A DNA stretch of 64,000 nucleotides from Oscillospiraceae bacterium (lineage in GTDB: Bacteria > Bacillota > Clostridia > Oscillospirales > Ruminococcaceae). Positions 26,237 through 36,113 of the stretch are shown in pieces; position 1 is the first letter of the stretch; the number at the start of each line of letters is the position of its first letter. The stretch lies in assembly GCA_017828975.1 (NCBI GenBank), contig JAGAJN010000034.1, positions 45,033 to 109,032 on the forward strand. The letters run 5' to 3'. Below the pieces are notes generated by a model that ran no database searches, was not told the DNA's origin, and was given only the letters and a program-made list of their open reading frames with translations. The position numbers and the translations under genes are program-made.

Positions 26237-26269
26237 TAACGGTAGAAACTATTTTGCGAGGTAATTGAA

Positions 26270-27469
26270 ATGAATAAAAAATACGGCGAGGAGCTTTCTT
26301 CACTTACGGTATTTCGGGGAATCCTCAGCGACCCGGTTATGATAAAGCTGAAAAAACTGCTGTACTTTTCGGGCGATGAAACGGAGTTTATATCTGTTTA
26401 TTCGGACTTTGTCAGCGAGCTTTTCAAGACAACGGACAACCTTACGGAATATCTGCTGAGTCTTGTTCTCGAAGATGAAAATCCGTATATGCTGAAAATG
26501 GCGGAGGAGGGCGCTTCAAGCGAGATACTCCGCCGATGTGCCGAAAAAGAGCTGCTCATTTTGCAGGAGCTTTCACGTCTGACAAGTGCCGATGTCTGCG
26601 AGGGTATCGGCTATGACGGCTATCTGTCCGAGTGGGCGGTTTCCGAGCGGGATTTTACGGAGATATATAATGAGCGTATCGCAAATGTTGCCGTAAAGGG
26701 ATATGGTATCTATGCGAAATATCATACATTTATGCTTCGGGACGACAAGATAGTTCCCGTGAAAAACCCCGACACACAGCGGCTTTCACAGCTCAGCGGC
26801 TATGAGTTCGAGCGGAAAAAGGTCATTGACAACACCATTGCGCTGCTGAACGGCAAGCCTGCGGCAAACGTCCTTCTGTACGGCGATGCGGGAACGGGCA
26901 AGTCCTCCACGGTCAAGGCGATCGTCAACGAATTCAGGGACAGGGGACTTCGCCTTATTGAGATAAAGAAGTCCCAGCTGCACAGTATGCCCATTATCCT
27001 TGAAAATATTTCCAAAAATCCGCTGAAATTTATCCTGTTTATCGACGACCTTTCCTTTGCCGCCGATGATGACGATTTCGGCGCATTAAAGGCGATACTT
27101 GAAGGTTCTATTTCCCACAAAACGCCCAATCTTGCTATTTACGCAACCAGCAACCGCCGTCATCTGGTAAAGGAAAAGTTCTCCGACCGTGACGGGGACG
27201 ACATTCACAAGAATGACAGTATGGCGGAGCTTATCTCCCTTTCCGACCGCTTCGGTCTGACTGTCACATTCCTGAAGCCAGACAAAAAGCAGTATTTCGA
27301 GATAGTAAAAAATCTTGCGGAGGAATACGAGATCGGTCTTGCGGAGGAGGAGCTTCAGCTTAAGGCGGAGGAGTTTGCTATCAGGCGAAGCGGACGTTCC
27401 GCACGTGCGGCAAAGCAGTTTATCGAGCAATTGAAGGCTCAGCAGTCTGGTTCGTATATTTCTAAATAA
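26270..27469 (+). CDS. DUF815-family AAA+ ATPase
   Basis: 399 residues. A helical N-terminal half (about 1-180) is followed by the ATPase: Walker A LLYGDAGTGKSSTV near 202-214, Walker B LFIDDLSF, sensor YATSNRRHLV, and a C-terminal helical lid. This matches DUF815 proteins, whose function is unknown. ATG follows GAGG. Read divergently from the Ter triad across about 290 bases and followed by a small alarmone synthetase 78 bases on. No nuclease, protease or transport motif is attached. Confidence 0.88.
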   Translation: MNKKYGEELSSLTVFRGILSDPVMIKLKKLLYFSGDETEFISVYSDFVSELFKTTDNLTEYLLSLVLEDENPYMLKMAEEGASSEILRRCAEKELLILQELSRLTSADVCEGIGYDGYLSEWAVSERDFTEIYNERIANVAVKGYGIYAKYHTFMLRDDKIVPVKNPDTQRLSQLSGYEFERKKVIDNTIALLNGKPAANVLLYGDAGTGKSSTVKAIVNEFRDRGLRLIEIKKSQLHSMPIILENISKNPLKFILFIDDLSFAADDDDFGALKAILEGSISHKTPNLAIYATSNRRHLVKEKFSDRDGDDIHKNDSMAELISLSDRFGLTVTFLKPDKKQYFEIVKNLAEEYEIGLAEEELQLKAEEFAIRRSGRSARAAKQFIEQLKAQQSGSYISK

Positions 27470-27501
27470 TTCATATAAATATCACATTATCATCACATTG
27501 G

Positions 27502-27520
27502 TTTAGTAAAATATACTAAA
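27502..27520 (+). promoter_or_regulatory. Inverted repeat before the alarmone synthetase gene
   Basis: Perfect repeat TTTAGTA (27502-27508), five bases, TACTAAA (27514-27520), including a TATACT that could serve as a -10 box. Possible operator; no clear -35 partner was seen. Confidence 0.45.
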
Positions 27521-27546
27521 GAATTATCCGAAAGGGTGACGTTCAA

Positions 27547-28296
27547 GTGGCAATTGCCAATGTGAAAAGTGAAGTTTATCTTGATTTAGATACGGAAAAG
27601 CGACATTCGGCAGATGTGACCTGTCAGCCGGAAACCGACAGCACGGACGTTTACGGGCTGATGACCGCCGACGGAAATCCCGCTATTTTACAGACCGCTA
27701 TGCAGTTTCAGCAGATAATGCTGCTGTATGAGGGTGCCGTTCAGCAGGTGAAGAACAAGCTGGACATTCTCAGCAAGGAATTTCATATCACCAATAACCG
27801 AAATCCCATAGATTCCATACGCTACCGCATTAAAGAGCCTATGAGCATTGCCGAAAAGCTCAGCCGCAAGGGTATGGACGTGACGCTGGAAAATATGGTC
27901 ACGAAGCTGAACGACATTGCGGGAATTCGTGTGGTTTGTCCGTTTATTTCCGACGTTTACGCCGTTGCGGATATGATGACCATGCAGGACGATATCCGCT
28001 TAGTGGAGAAAAAGGATTACGTTGAAAATCCCAAGGAAAACGGCTACCGCAGCCTTCATCTGGTGCTGGAGGTAATGGTTTTCCTGTCCGACCGAAAGCA
28101 GCCTGTCCGTGTGGAGGTGCAGATAAGGACAATTGCAATGAATTTCTGGGCAAGTCTGGAGCATCAGCTTAGATACAAGTCCAGCTCGGAAATTTCAGAG
28201 AGCATTTCCGAGGATCTAAAGGAATGTGCCGAGATAATCGCTCTCACCGACAAGCGTATGCAGCGTATCAAGGAACAGATAGACGAAGTTGACTAA
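27547..28296 (+). CDS. Small alarmone synthetase (GTP pyrophosphokinase, RelA/SpoT domain)
   Basis: 249 residues: a (p)ppGpp synthetase domain without hydrolase or TGS/ACT regions, as in RelP/YjbM-type proteins. Motifs seen are DSIRYRIKEPMSIAEKL, NDIAGIRVVC, KENGYRSLHLVLEV and VEVQIRTIAMNFWASLEHQ. It transfers pyrophosphate from ATP to GTP or GDP. An N-terminal extension of about 35 residues precedes the usual start of the fold. GTG start after AAAGGG. Its neighbours are the DUF815 ATPase and ychF, converging at a shared terminator. Confidence 0.92.
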   Translation: MAIANVKSEVYLDLDTEKRHSADVTCQPETDSTDVYGLMTADGNPAILQTAMQFQQIMLLYEGAVQQVKNKLDILSKEFHITNNRNPIDSIRYRIKEPMSIAEKLSRKGMDVTLENMVTKLNDIAGIRVVCPFISDVYAVADMMTMQDDIRLVEKKDYVENPKENGYRSLHLVLEVMVFLSDRKQPVRVEVQIRTIAMNFWASLEHQLRYKSSSEISESISEDLKECAEIIALTDKRMQRIKEQIDEVD

Positions 28297-28338
28297 AAAA
28301 CCGCCGAAGCGTGATGAAAACGCTTCGGCGGTCGTTTT
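28295..28338. terminator. Bidirectional terminator between alarmone synthetase and ychF
   Basis: Perfect 11-base stem CCGCCGAAGCG (28301-28311) with CGCTTCGGCGG (28321-28331), flanked by AAAAAA and TCGTTTTG. Confidence 0.92.
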
Positions 28339-28351
28339 GTGTATTTGGATA

Positions 28352-29446
28352 TCAAACGTTGAAACGGAAGGTAACAATATCTCCGTCCTGCATAACGTAG
28401 TCCTTTCCTTCAAGGCGGACAAGTCCCTTTTCCTTTGCTTCGGTCATAGTGCCGCACTTCATCAGGTCGTCGAAGGACACTATTTCGGCACGGATAAAGC
28501 CCTTTTCAAAGTCGGTGTGAATTTTGCCGGCTGCCTGGGGTGCTTTTGTGCCCTTGGTGATGGTCCAGGCTCTTACCTCGGGCTGTCCGGCGGTAAGGAA
28601 GGAGATAAGTCCCAGGAGAGAATAGCCCTCCTTGATGATACGGTCAAGTCCCGAAACCTCCAGACCGAGGTCGGAGAGGAACATCTGCTTGTCCTCGTCG
28701 GACATATCGGAAATTTCAGCTTCAATCTGCGCACAGATAGGGAGAACGGCTGCCTTTTCGTTTTTGGCTATCTCGCAGACGGTCTTGTAATGCTCGCTGG
28801 TGTCTATGTTATTGCGGAAATCGTCCTCGCAGAGATTTGCCGCATAAATTACGGGCTTTGCGGACAGCAGGGGCATATCCTTGATGGTTTCCAGCTGCTC
28901 CTCGGTGAAGTCGAAGGAACGTGCGGAGCGTCCCTCCTCCATATGTGCCTTTAAGGCTTCGAGGAAATCTACTTCCGCCTGATATTTCTTGTCGCCTTTA
29001 ACAAGCTTCTTTGTGCGGTCGATACGTCTTTCGACTATTTCAATATCCGCAAATATCAGTTCCAGGTCGATGGTTTCAATATCTCTTCTCGGGTCAACGC
29101 TGCCGTCAACGTGGATAATGTCCGGGTCCTCAAAGCAGCGGACAACGTGAACGATAGCGTCCACCTCACGGATATTGGAGAGGAACTTGTTGCCCAGACC
29201 CTCTCCCTTTGATGCGCCCTTTACAAGACCTGCAATGTCAACAAATTCCAGCCTTGCGGGGGTGAATTTTACGGGGTTATACATTTCTGCCAGCTTGTCA
29301 AGCCGCTCATCGGGGACGGAAACAACGCCCACGTTAGGCTCTATCGTGCAGAAGGGATAGTTTGCGGATTCTGCGCCGGCATTTGTCAGCGCATTGAAAA
29401 GGGTGCTTTTTCCCACGTTGGGAAGTCCTACCATACCAAGCTTCAT
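28352..29446 (-). CDS. ychF: YchF (Obg-family redox-regulated ATPase)
   Basis: 364 residues, universally conserved ribosome-associated NTPase that prefers ATP. G1 is [16 protein letters not shown]3 is [16 protein letters not shown], the G4 region is NLCEDD in place of NKxD, and the C-terminal TGS domain has [13 protein letters not shown] and the closing [18 protein letters not shown]. Length and order are standard. ATG at 29446. Not in an obvious operon. Confidence 0.97.
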   Translation of the reverse strand: MKLGMVGLPNVGKSTLFNALTNAGAESANYPFCTIEPNVGVVSVPDERLDKLAEMYNPVKFTPARLEFVDIAGLVKGASKGEGLGNKFLSNIREVDAIVHVVRCFEDPDIIHVDGSVDPRRDIETIDLELIFADIEIVERRIDRTKKLVKGDKKYQAEVDFLEALKAHMEEGRSARSFDFTEEQLETIKDMPLLSAKPVIYAANLCEDDFRNNIDTSEHYKTVCEIAKNEKAAVLPICAQIEAEISDMSDEDKQMFLSDLGLEVSGLDRIIKEGYSLLGLISFLTAGQPEVRAWTITKGTKAPQAAGKIHTDFEKGFIRAEIVSFDDLMKCGTMTEAKEKGLVRLEGKDYVMQDGDIVTFRFNV

Positions 29447-29495
29447 AATTCTAAAGTCCTTTACTTAACATATTTATGCCTTTTGGCACAATGAT

Positions 29496-29532
29496 AAAGC
29501 CGCTTTGCATCTGCTCTGCGGCTTTTTCTTTT
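29496..29532. terminator. Hairpin after the 73-residue membrane protein gene
   Basis: AAAGCCGC (29496-29503) with GCGGCTTT (29518-29525). The U run is strong on the plus strand (TTTTTCTTTTT) and weak on the minus strand, where the upstream gene ends at 29547; orientation is therefore unclear. Confidence 0.6.
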
Positions 29533-29546
29533 TGATTTACAGAGGG

Positions 29547-29768
29547 TCAGTCCTCGTCGTTATCGTCAAGATGCAGACTGCGGACATATTCTGCGCTGTC
29601 GAACTCCTCTTCCTCATTGCAGCCCTCGCAGTGCTTTTTAGCACAGCCTGCCGCCGATAATGCGCCAACGACAAGACCTAGGACAAATGCGATCAATGCG
29701 GTGAAAACGAGAATTCCGTTTGATGTGGAGCTGTCAGACTCGCAGCAGTTATTGCAGTATTCGCGCAT
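29547..29768 (-). CDS. Small single-helix membrane protein with cysteines
   Basis: 73 residues: an N-terminal cysteine-rich end (MREYCNNCCES), one membrane helix at about 18-41, then a CAKKHCEGC motif and an acidic tail (EEEEFDSAEY, DDNDED). I do not recognise a family. The cysteines on both sides could bind metal or form disulfides. AAAGGAAG before the ATG and a good promoter support it as a gene. Confidence 0.65.
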   Translation of the reverse strand: MREYCNNCCESDSSTSNGILVFTALIAFVLGLVVGALSAAGCAKKHCEGCNEEEEFDSAEYVRSLHLDDNDED

Positions 29769-29818
29769 AATTATAACTTCCTTTCGACTGTCGGTTGGTG
29801 TCCGACCTAGATAGCATC

Positions 29819-29847
29819 ATTATACACCAAATCCCGATAAAAATCAA
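29819..29847 (-). promoter_or_regulatory. Promoter of the 73-residue membrane protein
   Basis: Minus-strand TTGATT (29847-29842), 17-base spacer, TATAAT (29824-29819); a short hairpin GTCGG/CCGAC (29790-29806) lies in the leader. Confidence 0.7.
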
Positions 29848-29876
29848 GCTGTTTTTATAAAAAATGTAAAAAGCCG

Positions 29877-31061
29877 TTATTCTGCGGTATTTTCCGTGAT
29901 ATTTTCGGGAGATCCGGCGTGATTTTCCTCGGAATGAGGGGGTTCTGCGGGAGTGCGGGAGGCGATAAATTCGCTTGCTGCGGTGCATATCACCGATGTC
30001 AGGGGGACAGCTATCAGCATACCGCCGATGCCGCCTATACCGCCGCCGACGGTTATTGCTATCAGCGTAAACAGGGGAGAAAGTCCCACGCTGCTGCCCA
30101 CCACCTTTGGATAGATAAGATTTCCCTCTATCTGCTGGATAACAACTATGAAGATGACGAACCAGAGCGCCTGAACGGGCTTAACAAGCAGAAGTATCAG
30201 CACTCCGGGGACTGTCCCCACGAATGCCCCCACAATGGGGATAAGGGAGGTAACGCCCACCAGCACGCTGATAAGCAGGGGATATTCCAGACCGAGTATG
30301 GACATTCCGATAAAGCAGAGAATGCCCAAAATAAACGCTTCGGTCAGCTGTCCCGAAACGAAGTTTGAGAATGCTTCGGCAGTCATACATTTGAGCTTGT
30401 GCAGCTTTTCATAGACCTTTTCGGGGAAAATTGCCCTGAACAGCTTGCCCGAGCCGTCAAGGAGAGCGTCCTTGTCCAGCAGGATGTACACGGAGATGAT
30501 GAAGCCGATGATCGTGTTTACCGCACCCGTAACCACGTTGTAGGTGAAGCCGAACATTCCGCCGAGAAGCTGCGGGATATGTTCTGCTATCTCACCGACC
30601 TTTTCTTTGATGGTTGCGAGCAGGTCGGCGTCGTTAAGGAGGTTATTCAGCCATTCAAAGTCGTTTTCGGCAATAGTCTTGTTGTAGAAATTGATGAAGT
30701 TTGCGTAATAGGTATCGAAATTGCCGGCGAACAGGCGCACGCTGTCCGAGAACTGCGGCACGACAAATCCCACCAGAGCGCAGACTATCAGCAGAAACAG
30801 GACGTACACCGCCGCTACCGACAGATTGTGAAGCCCCTTTTCGCCCAGCCTTACGAAATGCCTGCGGAAAAAATCCTTTATTCTGAGCATAGGCTTGTTC
30901 AGGATAAAAGCCATCGCTATTCCGATAAATACGGGGGCAAAAACGCTGATGACCGTCGAGATAAAGCCGCCGATGCTGTCTATTTTTACAAGTATCATTG
31001 CTTCTATCAGTAAAATTGCAGAGCATATCGCCGCAAGCCTGATTATTTTTTTATCGGGCAT
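29877..31061 (-). CDS. AI-2E family transporter
   Basis: 394-residue polytopic membrane protein of the PerM/AI-2E family: helices near the N-terminus (LAAICSAILLIEAMILV, VFAPVFIGIAMAFIL), a long amphipathic middle, and the conserved C-terminal GVTSLIPIVGAFVGTVPGVL with VIQQIEGNLIYPKVVG. Family members move ions or signals; the substrate is unknown. The C-terminus carries a charged tail (EEPPHSEENHAGSPEN-like). GGAGG before the ATG, and a terminator-like hairpin upstream. Confidence 0.93.
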   Translation of the reverse strand: MPDKKIIRLAAICSAILLIEAMILVKIDSIGGFISTVISVFAPVFIGIAMAFILNKPMLRIKDFFRRHFVRLGEKGLHNLSVAAVYVLFLLIVCALVGFVVPQFSDSVRLFAGNFDTYYANFINFYNKTIAENDFEWLNNLLNDADLLATIKEKVGEIAEHIPQLLGGMFGFTYNVVTGAVNTIIGFIISVYILLDKDALLDGSGKLFRAIFPEKVYEKLHKLKCMTAEAFSNFVSGQLTEAFILGILCFIGMSILGLEYPLLISVLVGVTSLIPIVGAFVGTVPGVLILLLVKPVQALWFVIFIVVIQQIEGNLIYPKVVGSSVGLSPLFTLIAITVGGGIGGIGGMLIAVPLTSVICTAASEFIASRTPAEPPHSEENHAGSPENITENTAE

Positions 31062-31078
31062 AAAAATACCTCCGTTTT

Positions 31079-31110
31079 CTAAAAAAGGGCATATTTCCTT
31101 CGATATGCCC
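31079..31110 (-). terminator. Terminator-like hairpin in the leader of the AI-2E transporter gene
   Basis: GGGCATAT (31087-31094) with ATATGCCC (31103-31110); on the minus strand it is followed by TTTTTT and lies 25 bases before the start. No gene lies upstream on this strand, so it looks like a leader attenuator rather than an operon end. Confidence 0.6.
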
Positions 31111-31196
31111 CACGATTATTCTATTATATTTATCGGTAAATATCAATAGTATTACCTGTAATTTATTGTAACTTTGTACATATTTAACAAAAACGC

Positions 31197-31225
31197 TTGC
31201 AATTTTTACAGTCTTGTGGTATAAT
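31197..31225 (+). promoter_or_regulatory. Promoter of the amylase gene, with a cre-like sequence
   Basis: TTGCAA (31197-31202), 17-base spacer, TATAAT (31220-31225). Read on the minus strand, TTGCAAGCGTTTTTG (about 31188-31202) matches most of the catabolite-response consensus and covers the -35 box; CcpA control is inference. Confidence 0.7.
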
Positions 31226-31231
31226 GTGATT

Positions 31232-31284
31232 GCTGTCTGATGAAAAAAGCTATGTTTCCCGAAAAATGGGGGCTTTCGGACGGC
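31232..31284 (+). promoter_or_regulatory. Structured leader of the amylase mRNA
   Basis: GCTGTCTGA (31232-31240) pairs with TCGGACGGC (31276-31284), AAGC (31247-31250) with GCTT (31272-31275), CCC (31258-31260) with GGG. The hairpin begins right after the expected transcription start; its role is unknown. Confidence 0.5.
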
Positions 31285-31324
31285 AGATATACAATACCAA
31301 ATTTAAAAGGAGCTGCACTATACC

Positions 31325-33019
31325 TTGAATAACTGGATACAAAAATCAAACTTCTACCACATTTACCCTTTGGGCTTCTGCGGGGCGGAAACCTATCGCC
31401 ATGAGTCCGCCGAAACTCCCGTGAACCGTATCAAAAAGGTCAGTGAGTGGATACCCCATCTCAAGAAAATGAACATAAACGCCGTTTATCTGGGACCTCT
31501 TTTCGAGTCCACAAAGCACGGCTATGATACCATTGATTACAAGACCGTTGACCGCCGTCTGGGTACAAATGAGGATTTCAAAAAGGTTTGCGCCGACCTT
31601 CACGCAAACGGCATCAGAATCGTTCTGGACGGTGTTTTCAACCATGTGGGACGTGATTTCATCGGCTTCAAGGACGTTCAGCAGAACAGGGAACGTTCCC
31701 GCTACTGCGGCTGGTTCTGCGGACTGAACTTCGGCGGAAATTCCTCCTATAACGACGGCTTCTGGTATGAGGGCTGGAACAACTGCTATGACCTTGTTAA
31801 GCTGAATCTCCGAAATCCTGAGGTCACCGATTATCTTATCGGGGCAATTGACTTCTGGATAAATGAGTTTGACATTGACGGAATCCGCTTTGACGCTGCG
31901 GACTGCCTTGACAACGACTTTATCAAGCGTATCCACTCCTTCACACGCTCAAAGAAGTCGGATTTCTGGCTGATGGGCGAGATAATCCACGGCGATTACC
32001 GCAGATGGGCAAATCCCGAAATGTTCGACTGCGTTACCAATTATCAGTGCTACAAGGGCATCTATTCCTCCCACAACGACCGCAACTACTTCGAGATAGC
32101 ACATTCCATCGAATATCAGCTGGGTCAGTACGGCAATATTTATATGTATAATTTCGTGGATAATCACGATGTTGCAAGGCTTGCAAGCCAGCTCCGTGAA
32201 TATGACCGCATTTACTGCTGCTACACGCTTATGTACACCATGTACGGCGTTCCCTCGGTATATTACGGAAGTGAATTCGGCATAAAGGGCGAAAAGGGCA
32301 GAGGTGCAGATGCGGACAATGCTATCCGTCCCTGCCTTGACCTTGACAATATCCCCGACCGTGACGATAAGCTTGTTAACCATATTGCTGCGCTGGGTGC
32401 TGTAAGATGTGCGCTCCCCGCCGTTCAGTCGGGTTCCTACAAGAAGATAGACCTGAAAAATCAGACCTTCCTCTATGAGCGTGAAAAGGACGGTCAGACG
32501 GTTTATGTCGCTCTGAATATCAGCGACGGCGATTACACCTTCAATATCCGCACAAATTATCCCAAGCTTAAGGATATGCTTTCCGGCAAATGCTTTGACG
32601 TGAACGGCGGTTCTGCTAATGTTACCGTTCCGAAAAACGGTTCAATGGTTCTTTCGGACGCAAGCCTGAATGTTGACGTTCCCGTATGCGAGGCTATCGA
32701 GCCTGCACCCGCACCCCAGCCCGCTCCCGTTCAGCCCGCACCCGCTCCGCAGCCTGCTCCCGCACCTGTTCAGACGGGAACACCCTCCGCAGGTGACAGC
32801 GGCAGAAAGATAGTTATCGGCGGACATTACAAGCATTTCAAGGGCGGAGATTACGTTGTTCTGAACGTTGCAAAGGACAGCGAAACTTTTGAAGATATGG
32901 TCGTTTATATGCAGATCTACGACAAGCCCAGAGTTTGGGTCCGTCCTCTGAAAATGTTTATGGAAAATGTCAACGACCACGGAAATATCAAGCCGAGATT
33001 TGATTTTGTTGAGGATTGA
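31325..33019 (+). CDS. GH13 alpha-amylase family enzyme fused to a C-terminal DUF1653 domain
   Basis: 564 residues, no signal peptide, so cytosolic. GH13 regions are complete: I in LDGVFNHVG, II in DGIRFDAAD (nucleophile Asp), III in LMGEIIHGD (acid Glu), IV in NFVDNHDVAR. It should act on maltodextrins or glycogen-type oligosaccharides. A C-terminal beta domain follows, then a proline/alanine linker at about 458-485, then a DUF1653 domain at about 495-563 (YKHFKGGDYVVLNVA, VVYMQIYDKPRVWVRPL), normally a free-standing protein. TTG start chosen because the conserved N-terminus NWIQKSNFYHIYPLGFCG begins there; AAAAGGAG stands upstream. Confidence 0.92.
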   Translation: MNNWIQKSNFYHIYPLGFCGAETYRHESAETPVNRIKKVSEWIPHLKKMNINAVYLGPLFESTKHGYDTIDYKTVDRRLGTNEDFKKVCADLHANGIRIVLDGVFNHVGRDFIGFKDVQQNRERSRYCGWFCGLNFGGNSSYNDGFWYEGWNNCYDLVKLNLRNPEVTDYLIGAIDFWINEFDIDGIRFDAADCLDNDFIKRIHSFTRSKKSDFWLMGEIIHGDYRRWANPEMFDCVTNYQCYKGIYSSHNDRNYFEIAHSIEYQLGQYGNIYMYNFVDNHDVARLASQLREYDRIYCCYTLMYTMYGVPSVYYGSEFGIKGEKGRGADADNAIRPCLDLDNIPDRDDKLVNHIAALGAVRCALPAVQSGSYKKIDLKNQTFLYEREKDGQTVYVALNISDGDYTFNIRTNYPKLKDMLSGKCFDVNGGSANVTVPKNGSMVLSDASLNVDVPVCEAIEPAPAPQPAPVQPAPAPQPAPAPVQTGTPSAGDSGRKIVIGGHYKHFKGGDYVVLNVAKDSETFEDMVVYMQIYDKPRVWVRPLKMFMENVNDHGNIKPRFDFVED

Positions 33020-33042
33020 TTTTTCAGATTTACCATAAAAAC

Positions 33043-33085
33043 AAGCGGCTTGACCGATGAAGCTTCGGTCAAGCCGCTTTTTGTT
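33043..33085. terminator. Bidirectional terminator between amylase and ABC exporter
   Basis: 15-base stem AAGCGGCTTGACCGA (33043-33057) with TCGGTCAAGCCGCTT (33065-33079), then TTTTGTTG; the converging ABC gene ends at 33099. Confidence 0.92.
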
Positions 33086-33098
33086 GTGAGGTTAAAGG

Positions 33099-36000
33099 TT
33101 ATTCGGTTCTCAGCGCTATAACAGGATCCTTCTTAGCTGCACTTCTTGAGGGAATGATTCCCGAAATAAGTGTAAGGCAAACGCTGATAATAACGAGTAT
33201 CACCGCTGCGGGTATGGGGAGGACAGCTTTTAGTCCCGCAATTTCCGTCAGCTTGTAGACGATGATATTTATGGGAATACACAGCAGATATGTGACCAGC
33301 ACTCCCAGAAGTCCCGAGGTGAAGCCGATTATCATGGTTTCCGCATTGAACATACTTGAAACGTCCTTCTTTGACGCACCTATGGCACGGAGGATACCGA
33401 TCTCCTTTGTACGCTCCTGAACGGAAATAAGCGTGATCACGCCTATCATAATGGACGAAACGATAAGTGAGATCGCCACAAATGCGATAAGAACGTAGGT
33501 GATAGCGTTGATGATAGATGTTACCGAGGACATCATCAGACCGACGTAATCGGTGTATTTTATCTGCTTGATCTCCTCAACGTCCTCATTATACTTTGCA
33601 ATAGCGTCTGTGATAATGTCCTTGTTTTCAAAGGAGGACGCATAGATATTTACCGTCTTGGGGGCAGTCATGTCGATACCGCCCAGCTTTTTCAGATTAT
33701 CCTCATAGGTGGAATCGGAAAATTCCATAATGTCGTCATAGAAGCCTGTGCAGTCGGCTGTTGAGTAGCTGTCCATAGCCATATCCAGGGCTGCGGCAAG
33801 CTGTTCGGTAGTCATAGCTGCCATCTGCGCCGATACCTGCTCGGCGTACTGCATTTTTACCTGCTCAGCCATCATTTTCGTGAACAGCTCGTTCATTTCT
33901 TCATCGGTCATTGATGCCAGATATTCGGTGATCTCCTCGGCGGAAATGCTCATCTGCTCGGAAATGCCCTGTGTCATTGCAGCTTCCATATCTGCTCTTG
34001 TCATTCGGGAAAGAGCTGCTTCTGTCTGCTGCTTAACAAGCGCATCATCGGGAATACTCATTATTCTGACATAGACCGATGCCTTATCGGTGTCGCTCAT
34101 TTCGGAAATATAGCTTCTGAATGCAGCTTCCTTCTCCTCGTCGGAAAGCTTGCCTGTGTTTGACTCAAAGGGAAGTCCCGTGAAAATATCGGTGCCTTCT
34201 TTTTCCTGCTGTGCCTTGATAACGTCGGAGGAGTTTGCCTTGTCGATAACATACTTTGTCAGGTCCTTTGTATAGCAGATAGTTCCCGAAAGCATATTTA
34301 CATCGGAGTCCTCCTTAGGACGGATAATTCCCGTTACCTTCAGATCCAGTCCGTTGTCGTAAAGATAGCGCAGACCCGCATCGGTTTCCCGCTTGTCGGT
34401 GTATCTGCCTGTTGCTTCGTCGTAGGTGTAGCAGTCGGAATTGAGAATGGTACGGAAGGTCATTCCGCAGATCTCTTCATATGACCATTTTTGATCGTTT
34501 CTGTCAACGTCCTCGCCGTTCATAGCGGCTTCAAGGATACTGTCTATCTGTTCTCTGGAAATAAGTCCCAGAGCATAAAGGGTCATATCGTCCAGCTCGT
34601 TGTTCTCGTCAAGGACCAGAAGGACTTCATCATAGCTGTTTGGCCAGGAGCCGTAGATCATATCATACTGCTTGGTGATAAGGTCGTTTATGGGCGAACC
34701 GTCGGTCCCGGGAAGAAGCTCCTGCCAGAGGGTCATGGACATAGGTCCCGAAGAGGGGAGAGAACCGCCGTTCATCTGTGCAGCGGGGTTGATGGAAATA
34801 AGGCTTTCGACGGAGGAGGTGTCCATTTTCATAAAATCGGCGATCATTTCGTTCAGCAGAGAGGTCGTGTCGGAACGCATTATTGTGCCGTCCACATTCT
34901 GAGTATAAATGAGCAGGTCAAGGTCATAGGAATACTGTATGCCGTTTACCGCCATGCCAAGCTCGGTGCTTTCGTCCGTTGCATGAACGTCAAGATATTC
35001 CTTGAAGGAACGAAGGTCGTTTTCCGAAGCCTCAATATCGTTTAACGCATTCATCATATCATAAACTGCGGATTTAACATAAACAGCATCCTTATCGTGA
35101 TTTATCTCGGAATTGTGCCCCGTCATAAAGGTCTGCATAAGCGTTGTTACATCGACGGTGGTTTCCTGTATGGTCAGAGGATAGGAGGAAAGCGCAGTTT
35201 CCTGAACGGCGTCAATATACGCTGTCGTTCCCTGAGAAATAGCCAGGATAAGCGCAATGCCGATTATGCCGATGCTGCCTGCAAAGGAGGTAAGCATTGT
35301 CCTGCCCTTTTTTGTAACAAGGTTGTTAAGGGACAGCTTGAAGGAAGTCCCGAAGGACATAGACGGTCTTTTTTTGCCCTTGAGTTCCTCACGGCGTTTA
35401 TTGTCCGCTTCGGTCTCCTGCTTTATTTCGGCTTCGGTGAGAGGCTTTGAGTCGCCGACGATCTCGCCGTCCAACATTCGGATTATTCTCGACGAATATT
35501 TCTCCGCAAGCTCGGGGTTATGTGTGACCATAACGATAAGCCTGTCCTTGGAAATTCTTTTCAGAATTTCCATTACCTGAACGCTGGTTTCGGTGTCAAG
35601 TGCGCCTGTGGGTTCATCGGCAAGGATAATATCGGGGTCATTGACCAATGCTCTTGCAATAGCGACACGCTGCATCTGTCCGCCCGACATCTGATTGGGC
35701 TTTTTGGAAAGCTGATCTCCCAGACCTACCTCTTCAAGCGCTTTTATTGCCCTATCCTTTCTTTCGGCTTTGGAAACGCCCGAAAGTGTCAGCGCAATTT
35801 CGACATTCTGCAAGACCGTCTGATGGGGGATAAGGTTGTAGCTCTGGAAAACGAAGCCTACCGAATGGTTTCGGTAGCTGTCCCAGTCCCTGTCCTTATA
35901 ATCCTTTGTGGAAACACCGTTGATGATAAGGTCACCGCTGGTGTACTGGTCGAGTCCGCCGATAATGTTCAGCGTTGTGGTCTTGCCGCAGCCCGACTGA

Positions 36001-36113
36001 CCTAAGATGGACACGAATTCGGAATGTCTGAATTTGATATTTATTCCTTTCAGCGCAATGACCTTGTCCTCTCCTGCCGGATATTCCTTTACAATATCAC
36101 GCAGTTCAAGCAT
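33099..36113 (-). CDS. MacB-type ABC exporter, ATPase and permease fused
   Basis: 1004 residues. ATPase first: Walker [11 protein letters not shown], signature [14 protein letters not shown], Walker [13 protein letters not shown]-loop VTHNPELA. Then a membrane segment at about 270, a large extracytoplasmic region of roughly 500 residues rich in Asp, Met and Gln (with a run of [18 protein letters not shown]-like helices), and three C-terminal helices of the FtsX fold ([19 protein letters not shown]). Typical of Firmicute peptide or antibiotic exporters. Its start overlaps the MarR gene by eight bases, so the two form an operon. Substrate unknown. Confidence 0.93.
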   Translation of the reverse strand: MLELRDIVKEYPAGEDKVIALKGINIKFRHSEFVSILGQSGCGKTTTLNIIGGLDQYTSGDLIINGVSTKDYKDRDWDSYRNHSVGFVFQSYNLIPHQTVLQNVEIALTLSGVSKAERKDRAIKALEEVGLGDQLSKKPNQMSGGQMQRVAIARALVNDPDIILADEPTGALDTETSVQVMEILKRISKDRLIVMVTHNPELAEKYSSRIIRMLDGEIVGDSKPLTEAEIKQETEADNKRREELKGKKRPSMSFGTSFKLSLNNLVTKKGRTMLTSFAGSIGIIGIALILAISQGTTAYIDAVQETALSSYPLTIQETTVDVTTLMQTFMTGHNSEINHDKDAVYVKSAVYDMMNALNDIEASENDLRSFKEYLDVHATDESTELGMAVNGIQYSYDLDLLIYTQNVDGTIMRSDTTSLLNEMIADFMKMDTSSVESLISINPAAQMNGGSLPSSGPMSMTLWQELLPGTDGSPINDLITKQYDMIYGSWPNSYDEVLLVLDENNELDDMTLYALGLISREQIDSILEAAMNGEDVDRNDQKWSYEEICGMTFRTILNSDCYTYDEATGRYTDKRETDAGLRYLYDNGLDLKVTGIIRPKEDSDVNMLSGTICYTKDLTKYVIDKANSSDVIKAQQEKEGTDIFTGLPFESNTGKLSDEEKEAAFRSYISEMSDTDKASVYVRIMSIPDDALVKQQTEAALSRMTRADMEAAMTQGISEQMSISAEEITEYLASMTDEEMNELFTKMMAEQVKMQYAEQVSAQMAAMTTEQLAAALDMAMDSYSTADCTGFYDDIMEFSDSTYEDNLKKLGGIDMTAPKTVNIYASSFENKDIITDAIAKYNEDVEEIKQIKYTDYVGLMMSSVTSIINAITYVLIAFVAISLIVSSIMIGVITLISVQERTKEIGILRAIGASKKDVSSMFNAETMIIGFTSGLLGVLVTYLLCIPINIIVYKLTEIAGLKAVLPIPAAVILVIISVCLTLISGIIPSRSAAKKDPVIALRTE

